A stretch of 38,606 nucleotides of DNA from an uncultured Woeseiaceae bacterium (lineage in GTDB: Bacteria; Pseudomonadota; Gammaproteobacteria; Steroidobacterales; Woeseiaceae), in NCBI GenBank assembly GCA_945788625.1, contig CALZMQ010000032.1, positions 1-38,606 of the forward strand. Direction: 5' to 3'. Every line of letters begins with the position of its first letter. The stretch's first letter is position 1. The position numbers were made by a program, and so were the translations under genes. Under the pieces are notes generated by a model. The model had not been told where the DNA came from and made no database searches. It was given only the letters and a program-made list of their open reading frames with translations. Positions 1 to 12,804 of this stretch are shown here, in pieces.

Positions 1-1
1 C

Positions 2-1501
2 CGCGGCGATTTCGAAAAACGCCTGAAGGGCGTCATCGCCGAGATCGGGAAGGACCCCGGCGCAATCCTGTTTATCGATGAAATTCATACGGTTATCGGT
101 GCGGGTGCCGCCTCCGGTGGCGTGATGGACGCCAGTAACCTGATCAAGCCCGTGCTCGCGAACGGCGAGATCAAGTGCATAGGCTCAACGACCTATTCCG
201 AGTACCGCGGCATTTTCGAGAAAGACCACGCCCTGGCACGGCGATTCCAGAAGATCGATGTGCCGGAACCGGGCATTGACGAGACGATCGCCATTCTCAA
301 GGGCCTTCGATCCCGTTTCGAGGAGCATCATGGCATCCGCTATGACGATGACGCACTGAGTTCGGCTGTCGAACTGTCGGCGCGCCACATCAACGATAGG
401 CATTTGCCGGACAAGGCGATCGACGTTATGGACGAGGCCGGTGCGAACCTCAGGCTGCAGCCCGTCGCCGGGCGCGGCGACCTGGTCACCGTCGAGATGA
501 TCGAGAACATCGTTGCAAAAATGGCTCGCATCCCCGCGAAGAGCGTGTCCGCATCGGACCGCGATGCGCTGCGCACTATGGAGCGCGACCTGAAGCTGAC
601 GATCTTCGGCCAGGACCGCGCTATCGAGGCGCTCAGCGGCGCGATCAAGATGTCGCGGTCAGGGCTGCGCGAGGAAGAGAAGCCTATCGGTGCTTTCCTG
701 TTCGCCGGCCCCACGGGTGTGGGCAAAACCGAGGTAACCCGTCAGCTGGCCATGCTGATGGGCGTGGAGCTGATCCGCTTCGACATGTCCGAATACATGG
801 AGCGCCACACGGTCTCCCGCCTGATTGGCGCACCGCCGGGATACGTCGGCTTTGACCAGGGTGGGCTGCTTACAGAGGCCGTCACGAAGAATCCCCATGC
901 GGTCGTACTCCTGGACGAAATCGAAAAAGCGCATCCCGAGGTTTTCAACCTGCTGTTGCAGGTGATGGACCACGGTACGCTGACGGACAACAACGGTCGC
1001 AAAGCCGACTTTCGCAACGTGATTCTCGTCATGACGACGAATGCCGGCGCCGGGGAGATGAGCCGCGCATCGATCGGGTTTACCGAGCAGGATCACAGCA
1101 GCGATGGCATGGCGATCATCAAGAAGTCTTTCTCGCCGGAATTTCGCAATCGCCTTGATGCGATCATCCAGTTTGACGCGCTGGACGTAGATTCGATCAA
1201 GCGGGTAGTCGACAAGCTGGTCGTGGAGCTCGAAGCGAAACTCGGCAACAATAACGTAACCCTCGAACTCGACGATGAGGCGCGCGACTGGATTGCCCAG
1301 CGCGGCTATGATCCGAAGATGGGTGCGCGGCCAATGGCGCGCGTGATCCAGGAGCAGATAAAGCGTCCGCTCGCCGAGGAATTGCTGTTCGGCAGCCTGG
1401 CGGATGGCGGGCACGTAAAAATTACGGTCGGTGCCGACGGCAATCTGCAGTTGAACGCCGAGCCGGTTCTCAAGGAACTCGAGCACCTTCCCGAGGGTTG
1501 A
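2..1501 (+). CDS. clpA: ATP-dependent Clp protease ATP-binding subunit ClpA (5' end outside window)
   Basis: AAA+ unfoldase that feeds substrates, including N-end rule proteins delivered by ClpS, into the ClpP peptidase. The reading frame is open from the window edge, so only the last 499 residues are seen. The visible part starts inside the first AAA module, with Walker B (ILFIDEIHT), and continues through the D2 Walker A GPTGVGKT (visible residues about 236-243), Walker B VVLLDEIEKAH and the sensor-2 region GARPMAR. An IGF tripeptide followed by TEQDHSSD matches the ClpP-docking loop (IGL/IGF) that separates ClpA from ClpB. The convergent infA and aat fit the usual clpA neighbourhood; aat makes N-end rule substrates. 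The end is intact (TGA). Identification is firm; the N domain and clpS lie outside. Confidence 0.96.
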   Translation, partial: RGDFEKRLKGVIAEIGKDPGAILFIDEIHTVIGAGAASGGVMDASNLIKPVLANGEIKCIGSTTYSEYRGIFEKDHALARRFQKIDVPEPGIDETIAILKGLRSRFEEHHGIRYDDDALSSAVELSARHINDRHLPDKAIDVMDEAGANLRLQPVAGRGDLVTVEMIENIVAKMARIPAKSVSASDRDALRTMERDLKLTIFGQDRAIEALSGAIKMSRSGLREEEKPIGAFLFAGPTGVGKTEVTRQLAMLMGVELIRFDMSEYMERHTVSRLIGAPPGYVGFDQGGLLTEAVTKNPHAVVLLDEIEKAHPEVFNLLLQVMDHGTLTDNNGRKADFRNVILVMTTNAGAGEMSRASIGFTEQDHSSDGMAIIKKSFSPEFRNRLDAIIQFDALDVDSIKRVVDKLVVELEAKLGNNNVTLELDDEARDWIAQRGYDPKMGARPMARVIQEQIKRPLAEELLFGSLADGGHVKITVGADGNLQLNAEPVLKELEHLPEG

Positions 1502-1542
1502 TCAGGTTTGGGGTTCTGCGCGCGAGGGCGGTCTTCCGCGGC

Positions 1543-1761
1543 CTACCGGCCGCGGTAGACGATACGGCCCTTGCTCAGGTCGTAAGGGGTTAGCTCCACC
1601 GTGACTTTGTCGCCGGTGAGTATTCGAATGTAGTTCTTGCGCATTTTTCCTGATATGTGCGCAGTCACTATATGACCATTTTCCAGTTCCACCCGGAAGG
1701 TCGTATTGGGCAGCGTCTCGTTGACGACGCCTTCCATCTGAATGGCTTCTTCTTTAGCCAA
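1543..1761 (-). CDS. infA: translation initiation factor IF-1
   Basis: Small S1/OB-fold protein that binds the 30S A site during initiation. The 72-residue product has the full family length and typical sequence: [13 protein letters not shown] at the start, the central FRVELENGH and [14 protein letters not shown] stretches, and the C-terminal [10 protein letters not shown]. The ATG start matches other IF-1 proteins. The gene is convergent with clpA (41 bases apart) and lies 80 bases downstream of aat on the same strand. A GC-rich inverted repeat (1536-1555) overlaps the stop region but has no U-tract. Identification is certain. Confidence 0.98.
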   Translation of the reverse strand: MAKEEAIQMEGVVNETLPNTTFRVELENGHIVTAHISGKMRKNYIRILTGDKVTVELTPYDLSKGRIVYRGR

Positions 1762-1841
1762 GGGTCTCGCTTCTCTCTGCTGCTTAAAGGCTCGCGAATT
1801 GTGCAGAAACGGCCGTGGTATTGCAATGCAATACTGGGTCT

Positions 1842-2573
1842 TCAGGGCGACAATTCATAAGCCGTTATGGCGGCGGATGGCCAGTTTTCAAACGCAATCG
1901 CGGGTTCGCACAGCGGCCCGAGTATGCTGGCGAACTTGCTGCGAGGGACGATCTGCGCGCCGAGCGTCAGCAGGTGATTTGACAAAACCTGGCAGTCGAC
2001 AATCCCGAAGTCGTCCGAATCCAGCAGGTTCGCCAGCACGAGCATTGCGATTTTGGACGCATTTGCCTCTAAGCTGAACATGGATTCACCGAAGAACGCC
2101 CGCCCGATAGCGAGGCCATACAGGCCGCCGACCAATACGCCGTCATTCCACACCTCGATGGAATGTGCCCAGCCGTCGCGATGCAGCCTTTCGTATGCCG
2201 CGATCATATCGGGCGTGATCCAGGTTCCCTGTTCGGACCGTCTGGGCCCTGCGCAGGCCTGAATCACGTCGCCAAACGCGGTATTGAAACGTACTTCGGC
2301 ACTCGTTGCCCGCAGGTAGCGACGCAGCCGGCGCGCGACGTGAAAATCCCCTTTGCGGAGGATGCAGCGTGGGTCGGGCGACCACCACAACAACGGCTGC
2401 CCTTCGTCGTACCACGGAAAAATGCCCGTGCGGTACGCATACAGGAGCCTGCCTGTGCTCAGATCGCCGCCGGCCGCAAGTAGTCCGTTAGGTTCCCGTA
2501 GTGCTGTATCGATCGGCGGAAACGCGTCGGCAGGGTCATTGGGGCTGAGCCAGGCGACGCGGTTGCTGCTCAC
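1842..2573 (-). CDS. aat: leucyl/phenylalanyl-tRNA--protein transferase
   Basis: Transfers Leu or Phe from aminoacyl-tRNA to N-terminal Arg or Lys of proteins, creating N-degrons read by ClpS-ClpA-ClpP. The 243-residue product is of normal length and carries hallmark motifs: FPPIDTAL and [13 protein letters not shown] near the N terminus, [21 protein letters not shown], and [11 protein letters not shown] followed by ASKIAML in the catalytic domain. The ATG overlaps the stop of the upstream acetyltransferase gene by 4 bases, so the two are probably translationally coupled. Having aat next to infA and clpA is the conserved gammaproteobacterial arrangement and supports a shared N-end rule role. 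Confidence 0.97.
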   Translation of the reverse strand: MSSNRVAWLSPNDPADAFPPIDTALREPNGLLAAGGDLSTGRLLYAYRTGIFPWYDEGQPLLWWSPDPRCILRKGDFHVARRLRRYLRATSAEVRFNTAFGDVIQACAGPRRSEQGTWITPDMIAAYERLHRDGWAHSIEVWNDGVLVGGLYGLAIGRAFFGESMFSLEANASKIAMLVLANLLDSDDFGIVDCQVLSNHLLTLGAQIVPRSKFASILGPLCEPAIAFENWPSAAITAYELSP

Positions 2574-3727
2574 TCGTCGTCCTCCGGCGACCCGTCGCCG
2601 ACCGCCTTGTAAGGGCTCCTGGCGTCGATGGAGTCCATGTAACGATCGACGTGGCGCCCTTCTTCGTCAAGGTACGCTCCGATGGCGCTGGCGAATTCTG
2701 GATGCGCCAGCCAATGTGCGGACCATACCGTCTGCGGCGAGAATCCGCGGCTGATCTTGTGCTCCCCCTGTGTGCCGGGTTCGAACACCTGTTTGCCCGT
2801 GTCGATGCAGTAGTCGATTCCCTGGTAGTAACAGGTTTCGAAATGCAGCGCGTCGTAGTGCCCGTTGCTTCCCCAGTAGCGTCCGTAAAGAACGCGCTCA
2901 CTCTCGTAAAACACGGCGGCCGCGACGGCCTGGTCGTCCTTTTCCGCAAAGATTACGAGGATGCTGTCGGGCAGCTGCCGGCTTATCGACTTGAAAAAGG
3001 TCTTGTTGAAGTAGGGTAGCGATCCCCGGCGCATGAACGTGCGGCTGATCAGGGCGTACACGATGTCCCAGTCAGCATCGTCCATGGCATCGCCCTTCAC
3101 GCGACGAAAGCCGATGCCGTTCTCTCGAACGCGGCGCCGGTCGCGCCTGGCCTTCTTGCGTTTCGCCGCATTGAATGTTTTCAGGAAGTCATCGAAGCAC
3201 CGGTAGCCACGATTGCTCCAGTGAAACTGGCAGTCTTTTCGCGTCAGCAGTCCGGCGGTCTCCAGCAACGGTACTTCGTCTTCTGCCGGGAACAGGATAT
3301 GCAGGGATGAGCAGTCCGATTCCACTGCCAGCGTCACGGCTGCGTCGATCAGTGCCGCAGCGCGTTCGGAATCCTCTGGATCTGCGAGCAGCAGCCTGCG
3401 GCTCGGCGCCGGCGTAAACGGAATCGCCGAGACCAGTTTCGGGTAGTAATGAAGGCCCGCTTGCTCATAGGCGCGCGCCCAGGCCCAGTCGAACACGAAT
3501 TCTCCCCAGGAATCGCTTTTCTCATACAGCGGCATGGCGGCCAGCAGGCGCCCGCGCTTGCTGATGGTCAGGTGCCGCGGCGTCCAGCCATGCTCCGGCG
3601 CCACGCATCGCGTTTGCTCGGCAAGGTTCAGGAATTCGTGGCGCAGGAACGGGAATTCGTCGCCGGCGAGCTGATTCCAGTCGCCAGCGTCGATAGCAGC
3701 GATACTGTCATTGACGGTGACCTTCAC
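2570..3727 (-). CDS. FemAB-like GNAT acyltransferase (COG3146 family)
   Basis: The 385-residue product resembles the COG3146 family of tandem-GNAT, FemAB-like proteins, often labelled peptidoglycan biosynthesis protein; no reaction is firmly established for it. Family-like stretches include HGWTPRHL near residue 47, the basic segment FNAAKRKKARRDRRRVRENG around residues 184-203, an ISRTFMRRGSLPYF segment, and YGRYWGSNGHYDALHFETCYYQGIDYCI followed by FEPGTQGEHKISRGF near the end. It begins 14 bases after trxB and overlaps aat by 4 bases, so it is in the trxB-aat transcription unit. COG3146 genes do occur beside aat. The exact substrate is unknown; the acyltransferase fold is inferred. Confidence 0.85.
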   Translation of the reverse strand: MKVTVNDSIAAIDAGDWNQLAGDEFPFLRHEFLNLAEQTRCVAPEHGWTPRHLTISKRGRLLAAMPLYEKSDSWGEFVFDWAWARAYEQAGLHYYPKLVSAIPFTPAPSRRLLLADPEDSERAAALIDAAVTLAVESDCSSLHILFPAEDEVPLLETAGLLTRKDCQFHWSNRGYRCFDDFLKTFNAAKRKKARRDRRRVRENGIGFRRVKGDAMDDADWDIVYALISRTFMRRGSLPYFNKTFFKSISRQLPDSILVIFAEKDDQAVAAAVFYESERVLYGRYWGSNGHYDALHFETCYYQGIDYCIDTGKQVFEPGTQGEHKISRGFSPQTVWSAHWLAHPEFASAIGAYLDEEGRHVDRYMDSIDARSPYKAVGDGSPEDDE

Positions 3728-3741
3728 AAGGGCACAGCGAC

Positions 3742-4863
<1,122 letters not shown>

Positions 4864-4883
4864 TTAGGGAAAACAGATTCTTT

Positions 4884-7202
4884 ATGGCAAGAGCCGCAAA
4901 AGCCAAACAGCCGGAATCGCGATTGTCATCGCAGGTCCACAGGGCGCTTCGGGAAGGCGCGCTGTACGTATTCGGCGCCCTCGCGCTGATTCTCTGGTTT
5001 GCCCTGTTCACCTACGATCCCGCGGATCCCGGCTTCAGTCAGGCGACTACGGACGCCGAAGTGCGCAACGGCGTCGGCCGATTCGGCGCGTTGATAGCGG
5101 ATCTGCTGTTCAATTTCTTCGGCCGACCCGCGTACCTGTTCACGATCATGGTTTTTTACCTTGGCTGGATGCTGTACCGCGAGCAAAAGACCCAGATCGA
5201 ACTCACGAAACTGGACTTTGCGCTGCGACTCGGCGGATTCGTCGCCACACTCGTAACGAGCTGCGCATTGTCGACATTGCATTTCTCGTCCCTCGGTTTC
5301 AATGAAACGGCGGGCGGCATCATCGGCCAGGTCGTCGGGTACGAGCTCGAAGGCGTCATGAAACTGCTCGGTGCGAGCACACTGCTGTTTTGCCTCTGGG
5401 TTGCCTCGATCTCGCTGTTCCTGGGCATCTCGTGGATCGACGTCATGGACCGCATAGGGCACTGGTGCCTCATTGGATTCGAAAAGGCAAGGGCCAGGGT
5501 CGGTGAATTGCGCGACAGGGCGGAAGGCCGTCGCCAGGCCGCGGCAAGGCAGGACATCGTCAAGGTCAAGAAAACACTCAAGGCGAAACGTGCGCGACCG
5601 CGCATAGAGCCGGTGCTGCCGTCGCTGGAGCCGAGCGAACGTGCGGAGAAGGAACGCCAGGTGCCGTTGTTCGAGCCGCCGGCCGCGGGCGAGCTGCCCC
5701 CTCTTTCGCTGCTCGACGATCCGCCGGATCAGCAACGCGGATACTCGGAGGAGTCGCTCGAGGCGATGTCACGTCTCGTTGAGCTCAAGCTCAAGGACTT
5801 CGGCATCGACGTTGAGGTCCGTTCCGTTTCCCCCGGCCCGGTCATCACGCGCTTCGAACTGGATCCGGCGCCCGGCGTCAAAGTCAGCCAGATCGCCAAC
5901 CTGGCCAAAGACCTGGCGCGATCCTTGTCCGTGGTCAGCGTTCGTATCGTCGAGGTGATCCCGGGCAAGTCGTTTGTCGGACTCGAGATACCGAATGAAA
6001 ACCGGCAACTCGTCACGCTCGGGGAAATCCTCAAATCCCGGCCGTACGACGATATGGCGTCACCGCTGACGCTGGCGCTGGGCAAGGACATCGGTGGCAA
6101 CTCCGTGGTGGCGGATCTCGCGCGTATGCCGCACCTGCTGATTGCCGGAACGACGGGTTCGGGCAAGTCGGTCGGTATCAACGCAATGGTGCTGAGCATT
6201 CTCTACAAGACGCAACCCGAGCAGGTGCGCCTGATTATGATCGACCCGAAAATGCTCGAGTTGTCGGTGTACGAAGGCATTCCACATCTGCTGACTCCCG
6301 TCGTGACCGACATGAAAGAGGCGTCGAATTCGCTGCGCTGGTGTGTTGCCGAGATGGACCGCCGCTACCGGCTGATGTCGTCCCTGGGTGTACGCAATAT
6401 CGGTGGCTACAACCGCAAGGTGAGAGACGCGATCGACGCCGGCGCGCCGATCAAGGACCCGACCTTTACGCCACCGGATCTCTTGGACGAAGAGAAACCC
6501 GTCGAACATCCGACGCTGACACCGCTGCCGTTCATCGTCGTCATCATCGATGAACTGGCCGACATGATGATGATCGTCGGCAAGAAAGTGGAGCAACTTA
6601 TCGCACGGCTGGCGCAGAAAGCGAGAGCATCGGGCATCCACATGATTCTTGCGACGCAGCGCCCGTCGGTGGACGTCATCACCGGCCTGATCAAAGCGAA
6701 TGTGCCGACGCGCATTGCGTTCCAGGTATCCGCCAAAGTGGATTCCCGGACCATCCTGGACCAGATGGGGGCCGAAAACCTCCTGGGCCACGGCGACATG
6801 CTGTATTTGCCGCCGGGAACGTCCCTGCCGGTGCGCGTGCACGGCGCTTTCGTTGCCGACAACGAGGTGCATTCCGTCGTACGCCACCTGAAGAAAAGTG
6901 GTTCGCCTCGCTATATTGATGAAATTCTCGAGGGCCCGATGAGTCCAACTCCAGGACTGGTGGGCATCGACAATGTGCAGCCGGAGAGCGCGGACGCCGA
7001 GCAGGATCCCCTGTACGACCAGGCCGTTCAGGTCGTGATGGAGACACGCAAAGCGTCGATATCGGGCGTCCAGCGACGCCTCAAGATCGGCTACAACCGT
7101 GCTGCGAGAATGGTCGAGTCCATGGAAGCGGCAGGTCTTGTCGGCCCGCTGCAATCGAACGGTTCCCGGGAAATCCTGGTGCCCAAAGCTGCTGCAGAGT
7201 AA
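4884..7202 (+). CDS. ftsK: DNA translocase FtsK
   Basis: Septal membrane motor that pumps chromosome termini across the division plane and activates XerCD at dif. The 772 residues comprise an N-terminal membrane region with about four hydrophobic segments (residues 25-45, 70-97, 115-133, 160-183), a short charged linker (about 200-290), the alpha and beta motor domains with Walker [10 protein letters not shown] (421-429) and a Walker B ending IIDELADMM, and a C-terminal gamma winged helix (about 705-772) that reads KOPS. The linker is far shorter than in E. coli (1329 residues), giving the compact form common in other gammaproteobacteria. lolA follows after 5 bases. Confidence 0.97.
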   Translation: MARAAKAKQPESRLSSQVHRALREGALYVFGALALILWFALFTYDPADPGFSQATTDAEVRNGVGRFGALIADLLFNFFGRPAYLFTIMVFYLGWMLYREQKTQIELTKLDFALRLGGFVATLVTSCALSTLHFSSLGFNETAGGIIGQVVGYELEGVMKLLGASTLLFCLWVASISLFLGISWIDVMDRIGHWCLIGFEKARARVGELRDRAEGRRQAAARQDIVKVKKTLKAKRARPRIEPVLPSLEPSERAEKERQVPLFEPPAAGELPPLSLLDDPPDQQRGYSEESLEAMSRLVELKLKDFGIDVEVRSVSPGPVITRFELDPAPGVKVSQIANLAKDLARSLSVVSVRIVEVIPGKSFVGLEIPNENRQLVTLGEILKSRPYDDMASPLTLALGKDIGGNSVVADLARMPHLLIAGTTGSGKSVGINAMVLSILYKTQPEQVRLIMIDPKMLELSVYEGIPHLLTPVVTDMKEASNSLRWCVAEMDRRYRLMSSLGVRNIGGYNRKVRDAIDAGAPIKDPTFTPPDLLDEEKPVEHPTLTPLPFIVVIIDELADMMMIVGKKVEQLIARLAQKARASGIHMILATQRPSVDVITGLIKANVPTRIAFQVSAKVDSRTILDQMGAENLLGHGDMLYLPPGTSLPVRVHGAFVADNEVHSVVRHLKKSGSPRYIDEILEGPMSPTPGLVGIDNVQPESADAEQDPLYDQAVQVVMETRKASISGVQRRLKIGYNRAARMVESMEAAGLVGPLQSNGSREILVPKAAAE

Positions 7203-7207
7203 TCGAT

Positions 7208-7900
7208 ATGGACAGAATCAGTATTGCCACGGACCGGCCCTCGATCCGGATTGTTCTTCTTCTTGCCATACTGGTCGGCAGCGGCCCGGCCGCATTTGCG
7301 CAGGCGACCATCGACGAGATGGGCGAGAAGCTCGTCAACGATTTCGTTAACGATGTCATAACGCTGCAGGGTCGATTCGAGCAGTCGCTTATCGACGCTG
7401 AAGGAGCGGTCGTCGAGGTGTCTTCCGGCACGCTGGAAATAGAGCGGCCGACACGATTCCGCTGGACCTACGCGGACCCTTACGAGCAGTGGCTGCTTGC
7501 CGATGGCGTCAATATCTGGAGTTATGACGTCGATCTCGCGCAGGTCACGGTAAAACCGCAGGCAGAGGCATTGAGCAATACGCCTGCGCTGTTGTTGGGG
7601 GGTGGCAGCGACGCGCTGGAGCAGTTCCTGTTTGACGGTACTCTCGTCGAGAACGGCACTACGTGGGTACGCTTGCGGCCCAGGAACGATGACAGCAGTT
7701 TCAATCGGCTCGAACTCGGTTTTTTCGATGCGCAGTTGAGCCGCATGGTGTTTTACGACAATCTCGAGCAGACGACGGTGGTCGCGATGTACGACGTAGT
7801 GGTCAACGAACCCATCGACGCCGAGCGATTCGTGTTCGTGGTGCCTGACGACGCCGACCTGGTCGGTGTGCCGCTCGCAGCCGGCGATTCGGCCCCCTGA
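7208..7900 (+). CDS. lolA: outer membrane lipoprotein carrier protein LolA
   Basis: Periplasmic chaperone that carries lipoproteins from LolCDE to LolB. The 230-residue product has a basic N terminus, a hydrophobic signal segment (IRIVLLLAILVGSG) and a likely cleavage after AAFAQ. The mature part has the LolA pattern: an early FVNDVITLQGRFEQSLID stretch, then SSGTLEIERPTRFRWTYADPYEQWLLADGVNIWSYDVDLAQVTV, and NRLELGFFDAQLSRMVFYDNLEQTT. It sits between ftsK and rarA as in E. coli. Its stop overlaps the start of the VanZ-like gene by one base. Confidence 0.95.
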   Translation: MDRISIATDRPSIRIVLLLAILVGSGPAAFAQATIDEMGEKLVNDFVNDVITLQGRFEQSLIDAEGAVVEVSSGTLEIERPTRFRWTYADPYEQWLLADGVNIWSYDVDLAQVTVKPQAEALSNTPALLLGGGSDALEQFLFDGTLVENGTTWVRLRPRNDDSSFNRLELGFFDAQLSRMVFYDNLEQTTVVAMYDVVVNEPIDAERFVFVVPDDADLVGVPLAAGDSAP

Positions 7901-8325
7901 TGTTGCCATTGCGGCACGCGCGCCGCTGGAAAATCGCCAGCCTGATTTTACTGCTCCTGGTCCTGTTGGCTGCCATGCTGCCGCTCGTGTGGCTGTTTCC
8001 AAACAAAGTCAAAGCACTGTCCTGGTTTACGCACGCCGACAAATGGCTGCACGGGGTGACGTTCGTCGTCCTCGCCGTCTGGTTCGCCGGGCAGTACCGC
8101 TCGCGCTCGTACTGGCGCATCGGCGTGGGTTTAATGTTGTTTGGCTTGCTCATCGAACTGTGCCAGCTCATGGTGAGCTATCGCATGGCCGACTGGATCG
8201 ACATCGGCGCTAACACTGTCGGTATAATTGTCGGTCTCACAGTCGCGATGGCGGGCGTTGGTGGTTGGAGTCTGCGTGTCGAGGACTGGTATACGGCACG
8301 AAGCACTGGCACCGGAATTGACTGA
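7900..8325 (+). CDS. VanZ-like family membrane protein
   Basis: A 141-residue integral membrane protein with about four hydrophobic segments (residues 11-33, 51-62, 73-91 and 101-121). The arrangement matches VanZ-like proteins: [22 protein letters not shown], then [10 protein letters not shown] and [15 protein letters not shown], where the polar H, E and D/N residues in membrane-proximal positions are typical. VanZ domains are known from glycopeptide and t[20 protein letters not shown], but most chromosomal copies have no known role. It overlaps lolA by one base (TGATG arrangement) and is an insertion into the otherwise conserved lolA-rarA pair. Confidence 0.82.
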   Translation: MLPLRHARRWKIASLILLLLVLLAAMLPLVWLFPNKVKALSWFTHADKWLHGVTFVVLAVWFAGQYRSRSYWRIGVGLMLFGLLIELCQLMVSYRMADWIDIGANTVGIIVGLTVAMAGVGGWSLRVEDWYTARSTGTGID

Positions 8326-8341
8326 CCTGTTCGCTGACCAA

Positions 8342-10943
<2,602 letters not shown>

Positions 10944-10964
10944 GGCGAACGCAACTCTTGCGCG

Positions 10965-10995
10965 AAAAAAAAAGGGCCCGGTGAGGGCCCTTTTT
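10965..10995. terminator. bidirectional rho-independent terminator after serS
   Basis: A perfect GGGCCC...GGGCCC hairpin (10974-10979 and 10985-10990, five-base loop) is flanked by nine A on the left and five T on the right, so it forms AAAAAGGGCCC / GGGCCCTTTTT and can end transcription from serS (+) and from the BI-1 gene (-), which converge on it. Confidence 0.93.
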
Positions 10996-11022
10996 GTCAT
11001 GTCGGTTTTCGTTGTCGTCGTA

Positions 11023-11718
11023 TTAGTCGCGACTCATGAACAGCCGCAGAATGTACCAGAACATCAGTGCTATCGATGCGAACAGGGCCATCGATGCCGC
11101 GACGTACTTGTTCGCCGGGTAGTGATGGATGATGTTGGAGGTATCGTAAAGCACCGCCGCGCCGGCAAAACCGATCATCGCAAGCGAGAACCACGTGCCG
11201 AGCTGCCAGCCGAAGATGATGGCCGACACGATGCCGACCAGCGCCAGGATACCGCCCCAGACCAGCATGCCGCGCAGGAACGAGAAGTCCTTGCGTGTAA
11301 TCATCGCCGTTGCCACCAGGCCGACCGCACCGAGAACGGTGACGCCTGCCGCGCTTTCTATCATGCTGCCACTGGGGTCTTTAATCATTGCCAGCAGCAA
11401 CATCGGCGAGAAAATCAACGCCTCGGCGACGATGAAGACGGCAAAGGCCGCGTACTGCGACGCCTTGGATTCCAGCCGGTGCGCCAGGTGGGTCGCGCCC
11501 CAGCCGACCAGGATGAATGCGCCCAGCACCAGCAGCCAGTTGTTCATCATCGGTCCGGCGATGTTGCGGACGACGCCGGATGAGAATAGCCACGCCTCTA
11601 TTGCTGCGAAAGCCAGTATCGCGCCGACGACATGGGCGTAGCACTTCCAGATGAATTCGGACCTGTCCTCGACCGCGAGGCTCGAGACCGGCGCCATTGA
11701 ACTAAAATTGTCCTGCAT
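11023..11718 (-). CDS. Bax inhibitor-1 / YccA family membrane protein
   Basis: The 231-residue product has about seven hydrophobic segments and BI-1 signatures: a polar N terminus, then YAHVVGAILAFAAIEAWLF, LVATAMITRKDFSFLRGML, SLAMIGFAGAAVLYDTSNIIHHYPANKYVAASMALFASIALMFWYILRLF and a charged SRD end. The bacterial relatives YccA and YbhL are inner membrane proteins; YccA binds and modulates the FtsH-HflKC protease, and some BI-1 proteins are pH-sensitive calcium leak channels. Which role applies here is not visible. An AAGGAG motif lies 9 bases upstream of the ATG. The gene is monocistronic and shares its terminator with serS. Confidence 0.9.
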   Translation of the reverse strand: MQDNFSSMAPVSSLAVEDRSEFIWKCYAHVVGAILAFAAIEAWLFSSGVVRNIAGPMMNNWLLVLGAFILVGWGATHLAHRLESKASQYAAFAVFIVAEALIFSPMLLLAMIKDPSGSMIESAAGVTVLGAVGLVATAMITRKDFSFLRGMLVWGGILALVGIVSAIIFGWQLGTWFSLAMIGFAGAAVLYDTSNIIHHYPANKYVAASMALFASIALMFWYILRLFMSRD

Positions 11719-11803
11719 TCGTGAAACTCCTTGTTGAGCGTGATTGCGAGTTTAACATCATTCAGTCCCATATCTGGGCGGTGGCGGCGTTTTCAAGCCG
11801 TTC

Positions 11804-12463
11804 CTACCAGGGGAGGCGGTATCCCTCCGCGTGCCAGAATCCACCCGTGTTTTCCATGCTGAGCTCGTCGATGCGCTGAATCAGGCCGCTGGCGGAATCG
11901 GCCGGCGAAATGCCGTGTCCGCCGGTCATGTCCGTGGCGACCAGTCCCGGATGCAGCAGGGCGACGGCAATGCCGCGTGGCTTGAATTCGTGCATCAGGT
12001 TCATGCCGACCATGTTCACGGCCGTTTTCGACGCCCGGTAGCCCCAATTGCCACCGGAACCGTTGTCGTCGATGGAGCCGACGCGACTCGTGACGATCGC
12101 CACTTTGGAACCGTCCTCGAGATTGGGGCTCAACGCTTCGGTCACGCGCAGAGGGCCGAGCGTATTTATCCTGAACTGCCGCACCATGTCTTCGTAATCG
12201 AGGCTGCCGAAGCTGTCCTGCAACAGTATTCCGGCGTTGTTGATCAGCGTGTCGATGCGGCGCTCACTCAGTTTGCTTTTCAGAGTCCGCACCGATTCAC
12301 CGTCGGCAACGTCGATACCGTCAATGACCTGCACGCCCAGATCGCCGAGCGCCTCGCTCGTGTTACGGCAAACCCCGATGACCGTATCACCGCGGTCGTT
12401 GAGTTGCCTGGCCAATTCGAGGCCGATGCCGCGGTTGCAGCCGGTGATTACGATTGTGGGCAT
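11804..12463 (-). CDS. short-chain dehydrogenase/reductase
   Basis: NAD(P)-dependent oxidoreductase of the classical SDR family; the substrate is unknown. Of 219 residues it shows the cofactor motif TGCNRGIGLELARQL at the N terminus, INNAGIL in the fourth strand, IVTSRVGS with the catalytic Ser region and the active-site YRASKTAVNM, followed by ALLHPGLVATDMTG. I chose the ATG at 12463 (MPTIVITG) because an AGGAG lies 8 bases upstream; the open frame continues to 12517 with atypical residues. The nearest relatives by pattern are the C-factor/YciK-like SDRs. It stands alone, with a repeat-rich region upstream. Confidence 0.88.
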   Translation of the reverse strand: MPTIVITGCNRGIGLELARQLNDRGDTVIGVCRNTSEALGDLGVQVIDGIDVADGESVRTLKSKLSERRIDTLINNAGILLQDSFGSLDYEDMVRQFRINTLGPLRVTEALSPNLEDGSKVAIVTSRVGSIDDNGSGGNWGYRASKTAVNMVGMNLMHEFKPRGIAVALLHPGLVATDMTGGHGISPADSASGLIQRIDELSMENTGGFWHAEGYRLPW

Positions 12464-12550
12464 CTGGTGCTCCTGAATAATAGTGACAGTGACCTTAGTC
12501 CCCCGAACGAGGCTCACCGTTCCCTATATCTAACACAGCTGAGGAACAAG

Positions 12551-12760
12551 GGAGAGGGTGGGATTGATTCGAATCGCCTTGAGGGGTGGGATGGACGCTG
12601 CGCGTCCTCACTGGCGGCTGCGCCGCTGCCTGTCCTCGATCGAGGGTGGGATTGATTCGAATCGCCTTGAGGCGATTCTCACCCCTGCGGGGCGCACTTC
12701 GTGCGTCCAAAACGCTGGCGCGTTTTGTTGAACCAGTGGGCTCAAACCCATCACCCTCTG
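12551..12760. repeat. tRNA-3'-end-mimicking structured repeat beside tRNA-Ser (with a tandem partial copy)
   Basis: This 210-base stretch fills most of the gap between the SDR and tRNA-Ser and shows no gene. Two identical 31-base copies lie at 12554-12584 and 12642-12672; their first bases repeat the 3' end of tRNA-Ser (15 bases of 12551-12565 equal 12809-12823). The second copy leads into four hairpins: 12659-12678 (8 bp), 12682-12692 (4 bp, TGC loop), 12693-12705 (5 bp) and 12709-12726 (7 bp). The right end, 12736-12759, read on the minus strand, is a degenerate inverted copy of the same tRNA part. The first copy has its own hairpins with TGC loops (12593-12607 and near 12613-12625). A related element sits beside tRNA-Arg (24819-24984). 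Confidence 0.8.
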
Positions 12761-12768
12761 CTTGAAAT

Positions 12769-12798
12769 CAAAAACGGGGCCACGACGGCCCCATTTTC
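12769..12798 (-). terminator. rho-independent terminator of tRNA-Ser
   Basis: On the minus strand, about ten bases after the CCA end, GGGGCC and GGCCCC pair around a five-base loop and are followed by GTTTTTG. This should end the tRNA-Ser transcript before the repeat element. Confidence 0.85.
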
Positions 12799-12804
12799 AA
12801 TTTC

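Noticed and set aside
1536..1555. 8-bp GC-rich inverted repeat at the end of infA as a terminator
   Set aside because: No T-tract follows on either strand, and it lies partly inside the coding end.
6060..7154. 364-codon minus-strand frame opposite the FtsK motor domain
   Set aside because: Antisense shadow; FtsK motifs on the other strand are decisive.
12551..12672. tRNA pseudogenes
   Set aside because: Only the 3' end is copied; there is no anticodon or D arm, and the pattern is explained better as a repeat element.
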